64,000 nucleotides of DNA from Sphingobium limneticum (GTDB lineage: Bacteria > Pseudomonadota > Alphaproteobacteria > Sphingomonadales > Sphingomonadaceae). Made by a program: the position numbers and the translations under genes. The stretch is from positions 24,599 to 88,598 of the forward strand of contig NZ_VYPZ01000014.1 of NCBI RefSeq assembly GCF_008710155.1, given 5' to 3'. Position 1 is the stretch's first letter, and each line of letters opens with the position of its first letter. Below, piece after piece: positions 1 to 8,807 of the stretch. Under the pieces are notes generated by a model that searched no databases, had not been told where the DNA came from, and saw nothing but the letters and a program-made list of their open reading frames with translations.

Positions 1-619
1 TGTTGGGGAAGCTGACGACGGTCAGGCCGCCGATCGGCAGGGCAGTGGGGGAGGGGCCGCGCTGCGCATCGATGAAATAGGGGCGTGTGCTGCCGAGGTT
101 GCGCGCCTGTGCGATGGCGGCGACGTCGCGGGAATGCCAACGGTCGGCGGCAGGATCGTTGCTGCGCAGGAAGCCGCCATTGGGCTCGGTAAGGCGCAGC
201 AGACCTGTGACCTGCACTTTGCCCTGCGGCCGCTCATAGGATGCGGTGCGGCTGGGCACGAAGCCACGATTGATGAGGGTGACGGCGCCATCGGCGGCGC
301 GCAGTGGCGTCATCAGCCAGAAGCCGGGGCCACGCACGGTGACGGCCTGCGTCAGGGCGGCCTTGTCATGCAGGAAGGTGCCGGACAGGGTGACGCGGCG
401 ATATTCGTCGGCTTTGGTGGCGGTGATGGGGGCGGGGACCGGCGCGGCGTGGATGCGGGCATCGACACGGGCGATCAGGTCGCGCTTCCAGCCAAGGCGC
501 TGGATTTGCCAGGCGCCAAGCGCACCTAAGCCGGAAAACAGGATCAGGGCGATCAGCGTCAAGCCGATCGTGAATGCCGGGGAGCGTTTGCCACGCCCCC
601 CGGTGTTCGCCGTTGTCAC
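1..619 (-). CDS. SURF1-family oxidase assembly protein (partial, C-terminus beyond window)
   Basis: Inner-membrane assembly factor of the SURF1/Shy1 family, which helps mature haem-copper oxidases. The visible 206 residues carry an N-terminal membrane segment (about residues 16-35) followed directly by the family signature GAWQIQRLGWK, and near the cut end the typical GGLTVVSFPN segment that precedes the second membrane helix. The gene starts with GTG and overlaps the cyoD stop as GTGA, so it is translationally coupled as the last gene seen of the cyo operon. The operon carries SURF1 where E. coli has cyoE; no haem O synthase is visible in the window. The reading frame stays open to base 1. 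Confidence 0.9.
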   Translation of the reverse strand, partial: MTTANTGGRGKRSPAFTIGLTLIALILFSGLGALGAWQIQRLGWKRDLIARVDARIHAAPVPAPITATKADEYRRVTLSGTFLHDKAALTQAVTVRGPGFWLMTPLRAADGAVTLINRGFVPSRTASYERPQGKVQVTGLLRLTEPNGGFLRSNDPAADRWHSRDVAAIAQARNLGSTRPYFIDAQRGPSPTALPIGGLTVVSFPN

Positions 620-1062
620 GGCATTTCGCTCATGTTCGCCATGGTCGACATGTCGTGGCCGGCGTTCATTTCGCCGGTCATATCCATGTCCGCATGCGGC
701 ATCATATTGTTGTTCATATGATACATGACCCAGGTCGAACCAGCCAGAACGATGACGACCAGCACCAGCGTCAGCGCCATCGCCATGAACGACCAGCCGC
801 CTTCGACGCGGGTGTTCATGTGCAGGAAATAGATCATGTGCACGATCACCTGCACCGCCGCGAAGGCGACGATGACGATGCCGGTCAGCTTGGGGTCGCC
901 CAGCACGCCGGACATCACCAGCCAGAAGGGGATGGCCGTCAGGATCACCGACAGGCCGAAACCGATCATATAGCTGCCGAAAGTGCCATGGGCGCCTTCT
1001 TCATGATGATCGTCATGATGCCCATGGCCATGGGCGTCGTGGGGATGGACAGCGTCGCTCAC
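616..1062 (-). CDS. cyoD: cytochrome bo3 ubiquinol oxidase subunit IV
   Basis: Subunit IV of the bo3-type quinol oxidase, an inner-membrane protein that stabilises the core complex. The 148-residue product has three membrane segments (GFGLSVILTAIPFWLVM, then a segment ending VIVHMIYFLHM, then ALTLVLVVIVLAGSTW). It is longer than the usual ~110 residues because it has a His/Asp-rich N-terminus (HPHDAHGHGHHDDHHEEG) and a Met/His-rich C-terminal tail of about 30 residues, both of a metal-binding look. The start is GTG at 1062, overlapping the cyoC stop as GTGA; the longer upstream frame lies inside cyoC. Confidence 0.93.
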   Translation of the reverse strand: MSDAVHPHDAHGHGHHDDHHEEGAHGTFGSYMIGFGLSVILTAIPFWLVMSGVLGDPKLTGIVIVAFAAVQVIVHMIYFLHMNTRVEGGWSFMAMALTLVLVVIVLAGSTWVMYHMNNNMMPHADMDMTGEMNAGHDMSTMANMSEMP

Positions 1063-1682
1063 CGCAGGACTCCCATCAGATAGACAAAGGTGAAGACGCC
1101 GATCCAGATGACGTCGAGGAAGTGCCAGAACATGGAAAGGCACAGCAGGCGGCGCTTGTTGGCGGGGATCAGGCCCTTCTTGGCGACCTGAACCATCAGC
1201 GTGATCAGCCAGATCGAACCGAAGGTGACGTGCAGGCCGTGCGTGCCGACCAGCGTGAAGAAGGCCGACAGGAAGGCCGAACGTCCCGGACCCGCGCCTT
1301 CATGGATGAGGTGCGAGAATTCGTAGAGTTCGATGAACAGGAACGCCCCGCCGAACAGCAGCGTGACGAACAGCCAGCCCTGCGTGGCGCTGACCTTGTT
1401 CTTTTCCATCGCCAGCATGGCAAAGCCATAGGTGATCGAAGAGAAGAGCAGCATCGCGGTGTTGATCGCGATGAGCGGCAGGTCGAACAGATCCTTGGGG
1501 CCGGGGCCGCCGGCGAAATTGCCGCCCAGCACGGCATAGGTGGCGAACAGGATGGCGAAGATGAGGCAATCGCTCATCAGGTACATCCAGAAGCCCAGCA
1601 TGGTGCTGTGGCCTTCGTGGAGGTGCGGTTCCTCGGGCAGATGATATGCCCGAGGTTCCGTGGTTGCAGTTGCGCTGCTCAT
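1059..1682 (-). CDS. cyoC: cytochrome bo3 ubiquinol oxidase subunit III
   Basis: Subunit III of the haem-copper quinol oxidase, an integral membrane protein. The 207-residue product shows five hydrophobic segments, beginning with MLGFWMYLMSDCLIFAILFA, and the conserved subunit III block LVGTHGLHVTFGSIWL followed by the C-terminal WHFLDVIWIGVFTFVYLMG. Start ATG at 1682 lies 5 bases after the cyoB stop; the upstream extension of the open frame overlaps cyoB and is not needed. Third gene of cyoABCD-SURF1. Confidence 0.95.
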   Translation of the reverse strand: MSSATATTEPRAYHLPEEPHLHEGHSTMLGFWMYLMSDCLIFAILFATYAVLGGNFAGGPGPKDLFDLPLIAINTAMLLFSSITYGFAMLAMEKNKVSATQGWLFVTLLFGGAFLFIELYEFSHLIHEGAGPGRSAFLSAFFTLVGTHGLHVTFGSIWLITLMVQVAKKGLIPANKRRLLCLSMFWHFLDVIWIGVFTFVYLMGVLR

Positions 1683-1687
1683 GTCAG

Positions 1688-3688
1688 TCAGACTCCAGCG
1701 GCGAGGATGCGCGTACGCTCTTCCTCGGTACGCGTCACATCCTCGACCGGGATGTAATAGTCGCGCTTGTAGTTGAAGGTGTGGAAGATGGCGAAGCCGA
1801 TCATGCCGACGAAGCTGAGGGCGGCCAGCCACCACATATACCAGATCAGGGCAAAGCCGCAGACCGTGGCCAGGCCGGCCAGGATCACGCCGGTGCCGGT
1901 GCTGCTGGGCATATGGATCGCCTGATAGCCGGTCAGCGGACGCTGATAGCCGTGGCGCTTCATGTCCGCCCAGCTGTCGGCGTCATAGACGACCGGCGTG
2001 AAGGCGAAATTATACTCCGGCGGGGGCGAACTGGTCGCCCATTCCAGGGTACGGCCGTTCCACGGATCGCCTTCGACCTTCAGTTCGTCGCGCTTCCAGA
2101 TGGACAGGGCGAACTGTACCAGCATGGCCCCGATGCCGGCCGCGACGATGGCGGCGCCGATCGCGGCGATGACGAAGTAGATCTGAAGCGACGGATCGTC
2201 GAACACGCGCATACGACGCGTCACACCCATGAAGCCAAGGATGTAGAGCGGCGTGAAGGCGAGCCAGAAGCCGACCTGCCAGCACCAGAAGGACACATGG
2301 CCCCAGAACTGGTTGAGCTTGAAGCCGAATGCCTTGGGCCACCAATAGTTGATCGCCGCGAACAGGCCGAACAGCACGCCGCCGATGATCACGTTATGGA
2401 AATGCGCGATCAGGAACAGCGAGTTGTGCAGCACGAAGTCTGCGGGCGGCACGGCGAGCATCACGCCGGTCATGCCACCGATCGTGAAGGTCAGCATGAA
2501 GGCGACGGTCCACATCATCGGCAGTTCGAAACGAACGCGGCCGCGATACATGGTGAAAAGCCAGTTGAAGAGCTTCGCACCCGTCGGGATCGAAATGATC
2601 ATCGTCGTGATGCCGAAGAAGCTGTTGACGCTGGCGCCAGAGCCCATGGTGAAGAAGTGGTGCAGCCACACGAGGTAGGACAGCACCATGATGCAGCAGG
2701 TGGCGTAAACCATGGAGGTATAGCCGAACAGACGCTTGCCCGAGAAGGTCGAGGTGACTTCCGAGAAGACGCCGAACAGCGGCAGGATGAGGATGTAGAC
2801 TTCCGGGTGACCCCAGATCCAGATCAGGTTCACGTACATCATCGGGTTGCCGCCGAAGTCGTTCGTGAAGAAGTTGGTGCCGGCATAACGGTCGAGCGAG
2901 AGCAGGACCAAAGTGGCGGTCAGGATGGGGAAGGAGGCGACGATCAGGATGTTCGCGCAGAGCGAGGTCCAGGTGAACACCGGCATCTTCATGATGGACA
3001 TACCGGGCGCGCGCATCTTCACGATGGTCGCAATCAGGTTGATGCCCGACAATGTCGTGCCCACGCCTGCGACCTGCAACGCCCAGATATAATAGTCGAC
3101 CCCCGTGGCCGGGCTATAGTCGATCCCCGACAGCGGCGGATAGGCGAGCCAGCCGGTCTGGGCGAATTCGCCCAGGAACAGCGAAGCCATCACCAGCACC
3201 GCGCCACCCGTTGTCATCCAGAACGAGAAATTGTTCAGGAAGGGGAAGCTGACGTCGCGTGCGCCGATCTGAAGCGGGACGATATAGTTCATCAAACCGG
3301 TGATGAACGGCATCGCCACGAAGAAGATCATGATCACGCCATGGGCGGTGAACACCTGGTCATAATGGTGGGCGTTGAGATAGCCCTCCGACCCGTTGAA
3401 GGCGAGCGCCTGTTGCAGGCGCATCATGACGGCGTCGGCAAAACCGCGCAGGAACATGATGAGGCCCAGCACCATGTACATGATGCCGATCTTCTTGTGA
3501 TCGACGCTGGTGAACCACTCTTTCCAGAGATAGCCCCAGAGCTTGAAATAGGTGAGCGCCGCCACGACGGCCGCGCCGCCCAGCACCACCGCGCAGAATG
3601 TCGCGACGACGATGGGCTCATGCCATGGGAAGCTGTCCCATGTCAGACGACCGAAGATCATCTGTGCTGTTGTCATTGTGCCAGTCAT
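1688..3688 (-). CDS. cyoB: cytochrome bo3 ubiquinol oxidase subunit I
   Basis: Catalytic subunit I (666 residues) of the proton-pumping quinol oxidase; it holds low-spin haem, high-spin haem and CuB and reduces oxygen. Visible hallmarks are [15 protein letters not shown] (His and the cross-linked Tyr at CuB), WLHHFFTMG (two CuB His), the K-channel segment [13 protein letters not shown] and the haem-ligand region [14 protein letters not shown]. Length and the presence of extra N- and C-terminal helices match CyoB rather than an aa3 subunit I. Lies 5 bases downstream of cyoA. An open frame on the opposite strand spanning 1646-3730 is a composition artefact. Confidence 0.97.
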   Translation of the reverse strand: MTGTMTTAQMIFGRLTWDSFPWHEPIVVATFCAVVLGGAAVVAALTYFKLWGYLWKEWFTSVDHKKIGIMYMVLGLIMFLRGFADAVMMRLQQALAFNGSEGYLNAHHYDQVFTAHGVIMIFFVAMPFITGLMNYIVPLQIGARDVSFPFLNNFSFWMTTGGAVLVMASLFLGEFAQTGWLAYPPLSGIDYSPATGVDYYIWALQVAGVGTTLSGINLIATIVKMRAPGMSIMKMPVFTWTSLCANILIVASFPILTATLVLLSLDRYAGTNFFTNDFGGNPMMYVNLIWIWGHPEVYILILPLFGVFSEVTSTFSGKRLFGYTSMVYATCCIMVLSYLVWLHHFFTMGSGASVNSFFGITTMIISIPTGAKLFNWLFTMYRGRVRFELPMMWTVAFMLTFTIGGMTGVMLAVPPADFVLHNSLFLIAHFHNVIIGGVLFGLFAAINYWWPKAFGFKLNQFWGHVSFWCWQVGFWLAFTPLYILGFMGVTRRMRVFDDPSLQIYFVIAAIGAAIVAAGIGAMLVQFALSIWKRDELKVEGDPWNGRTLEWATSSPPPEYNFAFTPVVYDADSWADMKRHGYQRPLTGYQAIHMPSSTGTGVILAGLATVCGFALIWYMWWLAALSFVGMIGFAIFHTFNYKRDYYIPVEDVTRTEEERTRILAAGV

Positions 3689-3693
3689 GGGCC

Positions 3694-4812
3694 TTACCGA
3701 TGCTGCGCGTGCGCATCAGCGCCGCTGTGAGAGGAGTGATCCGCAGCCGGAGCATCCGACGCGCCGGGCGCGTCGGGGGCAGTTTCCTGGCCCTTGTTCC
3801 GGTCTTCCTGGTCGATCACATGGCTGTTGGGGAAGTCATATTGCAGCCCCTTGGTATCGTGGGCCGATTCCTTGCCCGCGCCGCCCATCTGGTCGATGTG
3901 CATCAATTCCTTCATGCAGCGCTGGCCCGGCTTGACGCACAGGTTGACGACGGCATCGAACAAATTGGCTTCGCTGGTACCGAAATAGGCGACCGGCGCC
4001 TTTTCGGACGGCTTGGCCAGCGCCTGATAGACAGTGCGGTCAAGGCCCGTCTGGCTGCCCTTCACCTTGGCGACCCAGGCGTTGAAACCGGCCTGGTCCA
4101 GCGACTGATAGCCAAAGCGCATATGGGTAAAGCCCGCGCCCGAATAGTTGGCGGAGAAGCCGATGCCCTTGGCAGGCTTGTTGGCGACGGCGTGGAGCTG
4201 CGTCTTCATGCCGGGCATGGCGTAGATCTGGCCGGCCAGTTCGGGGATGTAGAAGCTGTTCATCACGGTCGAGGAGGTGATGTCGAAGCGGACCGGAACG
4301 TTGGTCGGCAGCGCCAGTTCATTGACGGTGGCGATGCCCAGATCCGGGTAGATGAAGAGCCATTTCCAGTCGAGCGCGACGACCTGAACCGTCAGCGGCT
4401 TGACCTTGGGGTCGATCGCGGTTTTCGCGTCGATCCGGTCGAGCGGACGATAGGGGTCCAGCTTGTGGGTGCTGACCCAAGTCAGCGCGCCCAGCGCGAT
4501 GATGATCAGCAGAGGCGCCGACCAGATCAGCAATTCCAGCTTGGTGCTGTGATCCCAGTCGGGATCATAGTCCTTTTCAGTCGCTTCGTTCGTGGCGCGA
4601 TAACGCACCGCGAACCACACGACCATCGCCATGACGGGGATGACGATGAGGAGCATCAGCGCGACGGAGATCAGGATCAGATCGCGCTGCTGCACCGCAA
4701 TATCGCCCGACGGGTTCATCACGACCCAGTTGCAGCCCGCCAGCGGCGCCGCAAGAATCGGAGCGGACCAGCGCAAGAGCCTGATCCTGTTGGGGGAGGG
4801 AGGGTTAGCCAT
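3694..4812 (-). CDS. cyoA: cytochrome bo3 ubiquinol oxidase subunit II
   Basis: Subunit II (372 residues), the periplasmic cupredoxin-domain subunit of the quinol oxidase. It has a lipoprotein signal (lipobox LAGC near residue 28), two membrane segments ([21 protein letters not shown] and [17 protein letters not shown]) and the conserved block [22 protein letters not shown]. The CuA ligand set of cytochrome c oxidases is absent, which supports quinol as donor. The C-terminus carries His-rich residues ([15 protein letters not shown]). First gene of the operon; start ATG 4812, divergent from the MFS gene at 5000. Confidence 0.96.
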   Translation of the reverse strand: MANPPSPNRIRLLRWSAPILAAPLAGCNWVVMNPSGDIAVQQRDLILISVALMLLIVIPVMAMVVWFAVRYRATNEATEKDYDPDWDHSTKLELLIWSAPLLIIIALGALTWVSTHKLDPYRPLDRIDAKTAIDPKVKPLTVQVVALDWKWLFIYPDLGIATVNELALPTNVPVRFDITSSTVMNSFYIPELAGQIYAMPGMKTQLHAVANKPAKGIGFSANYSGAGFTHMRFGYQSLDQAGFNAWVAKVKGSQTGLDRTVYQALAKPSEKAPVAYFGTSEANLFDAVVNLCVKPGQRCMKELMHIDQMGGAGKESAHDTKGLQYDFPNSHVIDQEDRNKGQETAPDAPGASDAPAADHSSHSGADAHAQHR

Positions 4813-4999
4813 GGCGCGCGCCTAAAGACTCTGCACAGAGTCGGATAGTGGGCAATTTGTCCAATTGTGTGCGAATGCAAAAAATGTTTGGGATATGGGA
4901 TACTGCTTAGACTCTGCTCGTTTTCTGTTATGCTGCCATTCCACGGCCACTGGCAGACGAGAAAACCGCACCGGTGGCCAAGCCAAGGAGCGGATGTCT
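4813..4999. promoter_or_regulatory. divergent promoter region between cyoA and MFS transporter
   Basis: A 187-base, locally AT-richer gap between the divergent starts of cyoA (4812) and the MFS gene (5000). It must hold both promoters. No confident operator was recognised by eye; the AT-rich core lies at about 4850-4935. Confidence 0.5.
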
Positions 5000-6331
5000 A
5001 TGAGTTCAGGGGCCATTGCCTTCACCTCCACGCCACTTGAGGACGACGCGCGCGCCATCAACGCGCGCGACCATTCGATTGCGCCTGGGGACATTTCCAT
5101 CGGTGTGATCATCGGTCGCACCTCCGAGTTTTTCGACTTCTTCGTCTATGCCATCGCCTCGGTGATCGTGTTTCCGAGTCTGGTCTTTCCCTATGTGGAT
5201 GCGCTGACCGGCACCCTCTATTCCTTCGCGATCTTTGCCGTGGCGTTCATCACCCGGCCGATCGGCTCGCTGATCTTCATGGCGATCGATCGACGCTATG
5301 GTCGCGGCACGAAACTGACGGGCGCCCTGTTCCTGCTCGGCAGCTCTACCGTCGCCATCGCCTTCTTACCCGGATATGAGACGATTGGCCACTATGCTGC
5401 GGTGGTCCTGATCATCCTTCGCGCCGCGCAGGGTATCGCGCTGGGCGGCACCTGGGACGGTCTGGCCTCGCTCCTTTCGCTCAACGCGCCGCAGCATCAG
5501 CGTGGCTGGTATGCGATGGTGCCGCAGCTTGGCGCGCCGTTGGCGCTGATCGTGGCGAGCGGTCTGTTCGCCTTCTCCATCCTCAACATGACGCAGGCCG
5601 ATTTCCTCGACTGGGGCTGGCGCTATCCCTTCTTCGTGGCCTTTGCGATCAACGTCGTGGCACTCTTCGCCCGTCTGCGCATCGTGGTGACGCATGAATT
5701 CGAACGTCTGTTCGAACAGCGCGATCTGGTGCCTTCGCCGGTCCTGCCGACTCTGCAGAAGGAAGGGCGCAACATCGTCATCGGGGCGTTCGCGCCGCTG
5801 GCCAGCTTTGCGTTGTTCCATATGGTTACGGTGTTCCCGCTGTGCTGGGTTGCGCTTTATACCGACCAGCCGCTCGACCGCTTCCTCATCATCGAGATGA
5901 TCGGCGCGTCCGTGGGTCTGCTCGCCATCGTCGTCTCCGGCTTCATCGCCGACCAGATCGGTCGTCGTTCGCTGCTCGGCTGGTCGGCGCTGGGTATCGC
6001 GATCTTCGCGCTGATGGCGCCGCTGCTGCTGAATGGCGGGGAATTGGGCGAAGTCGCCTTCATGATCCTGGGCTTCATGCTGCTTGGCCTCTCCTTCGGT
6101 CAGTCGTCGGGCGTCGTGGCGTCCAATTTCGCGACCGAGGCCCGCTATACCAGTTCGGCGCTGACGTCCGATCTGGCCTGGCTGGTCGGTGCCGGCTTCG
6201 CGCCGCTGGTGGCGCTGCTGCTGTCGGTCAAGTTCGGCCTGGCGGCCTCGGGCATCTACCTCCTGTCCGGCGCGGTGGCCACTATGGTCGCGCTCTACGT
6301 CAACAAGGAACTGGCGGGTAAGGACCGCTAA
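5000..6331 (+). CDS. MFS transporter, metabolite:H+ symporter-like
   Basis: Twelve-helix major facilitator of about 443 residues. The order of segments, the RxxGRGTK loop after helix 2-3 (DRRYGRGTKLTGALFLLGSS) and the WRYPFFVAFAINVVALFARL segment at the end of helix 6 resemble the metabolite:proton symporter group. The ribosome-binding site AAGGAG (4985-4990) sits 9 bases before ATG 5000 but only 3 before ATG 4994, so 5000 is preferred. It is divergent from the cyo operon. Substrate is unknown; copper or small-acid import are only guesses from context. Its stop overlaps the convergent glycosyltransferase stop (CTAA). Confidence 0.85.
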   Translation: MSSGAIAFTSTPLEDDARAINARDHSIAPGDISIGVIIGRTSEFFDFFVYAIASVIVFPSLVFPYVDALTGTLYSFAIFAVAFITRPIGSLIFMAIDRRYGRGTKLTGALFLLGSSTVAIAFLPGYETIGHYAAVVLIILRAAQGIALGGTWDGLASLLSLNAPQHQRGWYAMVPQLGAPLALIVASGLFAFSILNMTQADFLDWGWRYPFFVAFAINVVALFARLRIVVTHEFERLFEQRDLVPSPVLPTLQKEGRNIVIGAFAPLASFALFHMVTVFPLCWVALYTDQPLDRFLIIEMIGASVGLLAIVVSGFIADQIGRRSLLGWSALGIAIFALMAPLLLNGGELGEVAFMILGFMLLGLSFGQSSGVVASNFATEARYTSSALTSDLAWLVGAGFAPLVALLLSVKFGLAASGIYLLSGAVATMVALYVNKELAGKDR

Positions 6332-7176
6332 AAGGCGGCCTTTCGCATGCGGGCAAGCGCCTTCCGGTCGAACCATCCGGTCAGACCGGGGCGCGGATGC
6401 CAGCGGGGCAGCCAGTTACCGTAAAGGCTCGCAAGACGCGCGGGGAGGCCCACCGGTCCCTCGCGCGTCATGATGTCAGACACGATGCGGTTCTGATAGA
6501 AGCGCACCGAATAATTGATCAGCCTTTTATACTGCATCGCCCATGTCGAGGGGCGGGCGAGGCTCACCTGCTCGGCGATGAAGCCTGCATTTTCGCAGGC
6601 CAGCACCCGATCATGCACCCAATGGCTGTCATCCATAAGGTCGGTATGTGCCCAGGCTGCGACCAGTCCATCGTCGCCGATCAGATCCTCCGGCAAGCGC
6701 AGGCCGTGTGCCCGGATCGCGGCGACGAAGCGGCCTGACAGCGCATAGAGATCGCCGAACATCCCGCCTTCGTCGCGCAACGTCTGGCGATAGACTTCCA
6801 CCATGCGGCCGTTCATCGGCATGCCGGCGGCGGCATTGGCTTGAGGATGGGCGGCGAGATCGGCGAGCAGGGCGTCGAACGACGCCGGTGCGATTTCCGC
6901 GTCGCCGTCCATGAAGATCACCGCCTCTTCGTCACCGGTCAGCAGGTCGTGGACCATATGATTCCAGGTCCGCGATTTGCCGCCGGCCTTGATGTCGTGG
7001 ACGATGACATGGGGCCGGTCGCCTGCTGCCGCGCGGGCGCGGGCGACGGTGTTATCGGTGGTGCCGTTTACCAGCACATGGAAAATCATGTCAGGCCGGT
7101 CGAGCGGGATCGAGGCGAGGCAGAGCGCGATCCGGCGCTCTTCCTGATGGGCGAAGATGGCTACGGCTACACCCAT
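6328..7176 (-). CDS. family 2 glycosyltransferase
   Basis: Cytoplasmic GT-A fold glycosyltransferase of about 282 residues. Visible are the N-terminal strand VAVAIFAHQEERRI, the nucleotide-binding region ending in NGTTDNT and the metal-binding DxD motif in IFMDGDAEI at about residues 90-98. The acceptor-domain signature GDDGLVAAW follows at about 180. Start is placed at ATG 7176, just after the amt stop; a longer frame into amt exists but would add no homologous-looking residues. No strong ribosome-binding site is visible, so coupling to amt is possible. Donor and acceptor cannot be told from sequence. Confidence 0.8.
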   Translation of the reverse strand: MGVAVAIFAHQEERRIALCLASIPLDRPDMIFHVLVNGTTDNTVARARAAAGDRPHVIVHDIKAGGKSRTWNHMVHDLLTGDEEAVIFMDGDAEIAPASFDALLADLAAHPQANAAAGMPMNGRMVEVYRQTLRDEGGMFGDLYALSGRFVAAIRAHGLRLPEDLIGDDGLVAAWAHTDLMDDSHWVHDRVLACENAGFIAEQVSLARPSTWAMQYKRLINYSVRFYQNRIVSDIMTREGPVGLPARLASLYGNWLPRWHPRPGLTGWFDRKALARMRKAAF

Positions 7177-7180
7177 GGGG

Positions 7181-8452
7181 TTAGCGGAAGTCCCAGCCCT
7201 GCTGGCCATGCTGGCTGGTGTCGAGGCCATCCGATTCTTCCTGCGCGCTCACCCGCATGGGGATCACTACGGAAATGATCAGCGCGGCGATCGCGCTGCC
7301 GACCATGGCCCAGAGCGCGACGATGACCAGCCCGATCGCCTGCGACGTGAGCGCGCCGGTCAGGCTGATATTGGCGTCGAAACCGACCCCGCCCATCAGC
7401 GGCAGGACGAAGACCGGCAGCAACAGCGTGCCGGTCAGACCGCCCAGGCCATGAATGGCGAAGGTGCCGGCGCTGTCGTCGACCTTGCCCGCAACGAGCC
7501 CGGCCCCGGTGCGCGCGACTATGGCGGCGATCAGGCCGATCAGCATCGCGCCGCCAGTGCCGACCAGCGCGGCGGAGGCGGAGATGGCGGCGACGCCGGC
7601 CAGCGCGCCGGACAGGATGCCGGTGGCGCGGGTCCGTGCGCCCAGCAGCTTGTCGAGCAGGCCCCAGCCGAGGGCGGCGGCGCAGGCGGCAAAGAGGTGA
7701 TTGAGGATGGCGGTCGCCGCATCGTCCGTCGCGCCCAGGGCCCAGCCGCCGACCGCGCCGGACAGGCCGATCCACAAGAGCGCGCCGCCCGCCATGGCGA
7801 GCAGCGGCGTATGGCCGGGGTCCGATGGCTCGCGCCGCGCCCCGGCGATGATGGCGAGGGCGAGGGCGGAGAAGCCGGCCGTGCCATGCAGCACCAGCCC
7901 GCCGGCAAAATCCATGACGCCCAGATCCGCGAGCCAGCCGCCGCCCCACACCGCATGGGCGATCGGCGCATAGACGAGCAACAGCCAGAGCGGGGTGAAG
8001 GCCATCCACCAGCCGATCCGCACCCGTTCCGCCACGGCGCCGACCAACAGGCAGGCAGCCAGCAGCGCGAGGGCAAGCTGGAACAGGACGAAGGCGGATT
8101 CGGGCACGGTCAGCCCGTCCCGCAATTCGCCGAGGTTTGCGAGCAGCAGGTTCGAGCCGCCACCCAGCCATGGGCTGCCCGGTGCATAAGCGAGGCTATA
8201 GCCGGCGATCGCGAAGGTCAGCGTGGCGACGGCGGCGACGGCGGCACCCTGCGCCGACACCGACAGCGCGTTGCGCACATTCACCTGCCCCGCATGGCGC
8301 AGCATCAACCCCGGCAGCGCGGCGAGCAGCAACAGCAGTGCACACAGGATCATCCAGCCGGTATCGCCGCTATCGGCAACGGCCACCTGCGCCCATGCAG
8401 GCTGGGGCAGTGCGAGTGCGGCCAGAAGGGGGAGGGCGAAGGAAAGGCGCAT
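7181..8452 (-). CDS. amt: Amt-family ammonium transporter (divergent)
   Basis: Predicted inner-membrane ammonium channel, 423 residues, with a cleavable-looking N-terminal signal (LPLLAALALPQPAWA) as in other Amt proteins. The twin-histidine pore is retained: the first His in MDFAGGLVLHGTAG (about 168 residues in) and the second in AGTFAIHGLGGLTGTLL. The usual FNxGS signature is replaced by LSGAVGG, so this is a divergent member. The C-terminus DGLDTSQHGQQGWDF matches the cytoplasmic tail that binds PII in classical Amt. No glnK/glnB is adjacent. The start ATG 8452 begins the signal peptide; upstream frame extension enters the 11-bp repeat array. Confidence 0.88.
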   Translation of the reverse strand: MRLSFALPLLAALALPQPAWAQVAVADSGDTGWMILCALLLLLAALPGLMLRHAGQVNVRNALSVSAQGAAVAAVATLTFAIAGYSLAYAPGSPWLGGGSNLLLANLGELRDGLTVPESAFVLFQLALALLAACLLVGAVAERVRIGWWMAFTPLWLLLVYAPIAHAVWGGGWLADLGVMDFAGGLVLHGTAGFSALALAIIAGARREPSDPGHTPLLAMAGGALLWIGLSGAVGGWALGATDDAATAILNHLFAACAAALGWGLLDKLLGARTRATGILSGALAGVAAISASAALVGTGGAMLIGLIAAIVARTGAGLVAGKVDDSAGTFAIHGLGGLTGTLLLPVFVLPLMGGVGFDANISLTGALTSQAIGLVIVALWAMVGSAIAALIISVVIPMRVSAQEESDGLDTSQHGQQGWDFR

Positions 8453-8807
8453 AGTCGGGAATCCGGCTGTCAAGAGTGGGGCCTGTCTAACCACAGGCTG
8501 GTAAAGTTTTCGATAAGCACTGGTTAGCTGAAACAAAGGTCGCCGGGACGCGACAGGCCAAAGTTCACACCGTCGTCGGGCCAATAAGGGGCAATTGCGA
8601 CGGGGGTGCGACGGGCATGTACTGCTTGGGCTACACAGTTGCGCCATCTGCGCGAGGGAAGGGTGACGGGTGCGCTCCACCGAGGCGCCATCGACGCTAC
8701 AGTTGCGCGACCGGTGCGCGCCACCCTGGCACCAAGGGGGCGACAAGGGCGCCACAGACGGGCGACGGGTTGGCGACAGGCCAATGACCTTCCCATGTCG
8801 GTTCGCC
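8453..8807. other. 355-base non-coding gap between amt and HTH gene
   Basis: No credible gene lies here. The section 8550-8784 is dominated by GCGAC-type short repeats; from 8597 to 8783 they form the 11-bp-phased array annotated separately. A 12-base word GCGACAGGCCAA occurs both at 8550-8561 and at 8773-8784, bracketing the array. The stretch 8453-8549, nearest amt, is AT-richer and is the likely amt promoter. Confidence 0.7.
8597..8783. repeat. 11-bp phased degenerate tandem repeat array (17 units)
   Basis: Cutting the sequence every 11 bases from 8597 gives 17 consecutive units. All 17 begin with G, 15 of 17 have C at position 2 and 15 of 17 have C at position 5. Examples are GCGACGGGGGT (8597), GCGACGGGCAT (8608), GCGCCATCTGC (8641), GCTACAGTTGC (8696), GCGACCGGTGC (8707), GCGACAAGGGC (8740), GCGACGGGTTG (8762) and GCGACAGGCCA (8773). 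The six GCGAC words are separated by 11, 99, 33, 22 and 11 bases, all multiples of 11. On the minus strand each unit ends in GTCGC/GGCGC. An 11-base period is not a codon multiple, so this is not protein-coding selection; it fits one recognition site per helical turn. Confidence 0.8.

Noticed and set aside
1646..3730. 694-codon open frame opposite cyoB
   Set aside because: It is antisense to a gene with full catalytic motifs; its protein is a charge-rich composition artefact with no domains.
8597..8783. CRISPR array
   Set aside because: Units are 11 bases without constant repeats and spacers, and no cas genes are present.
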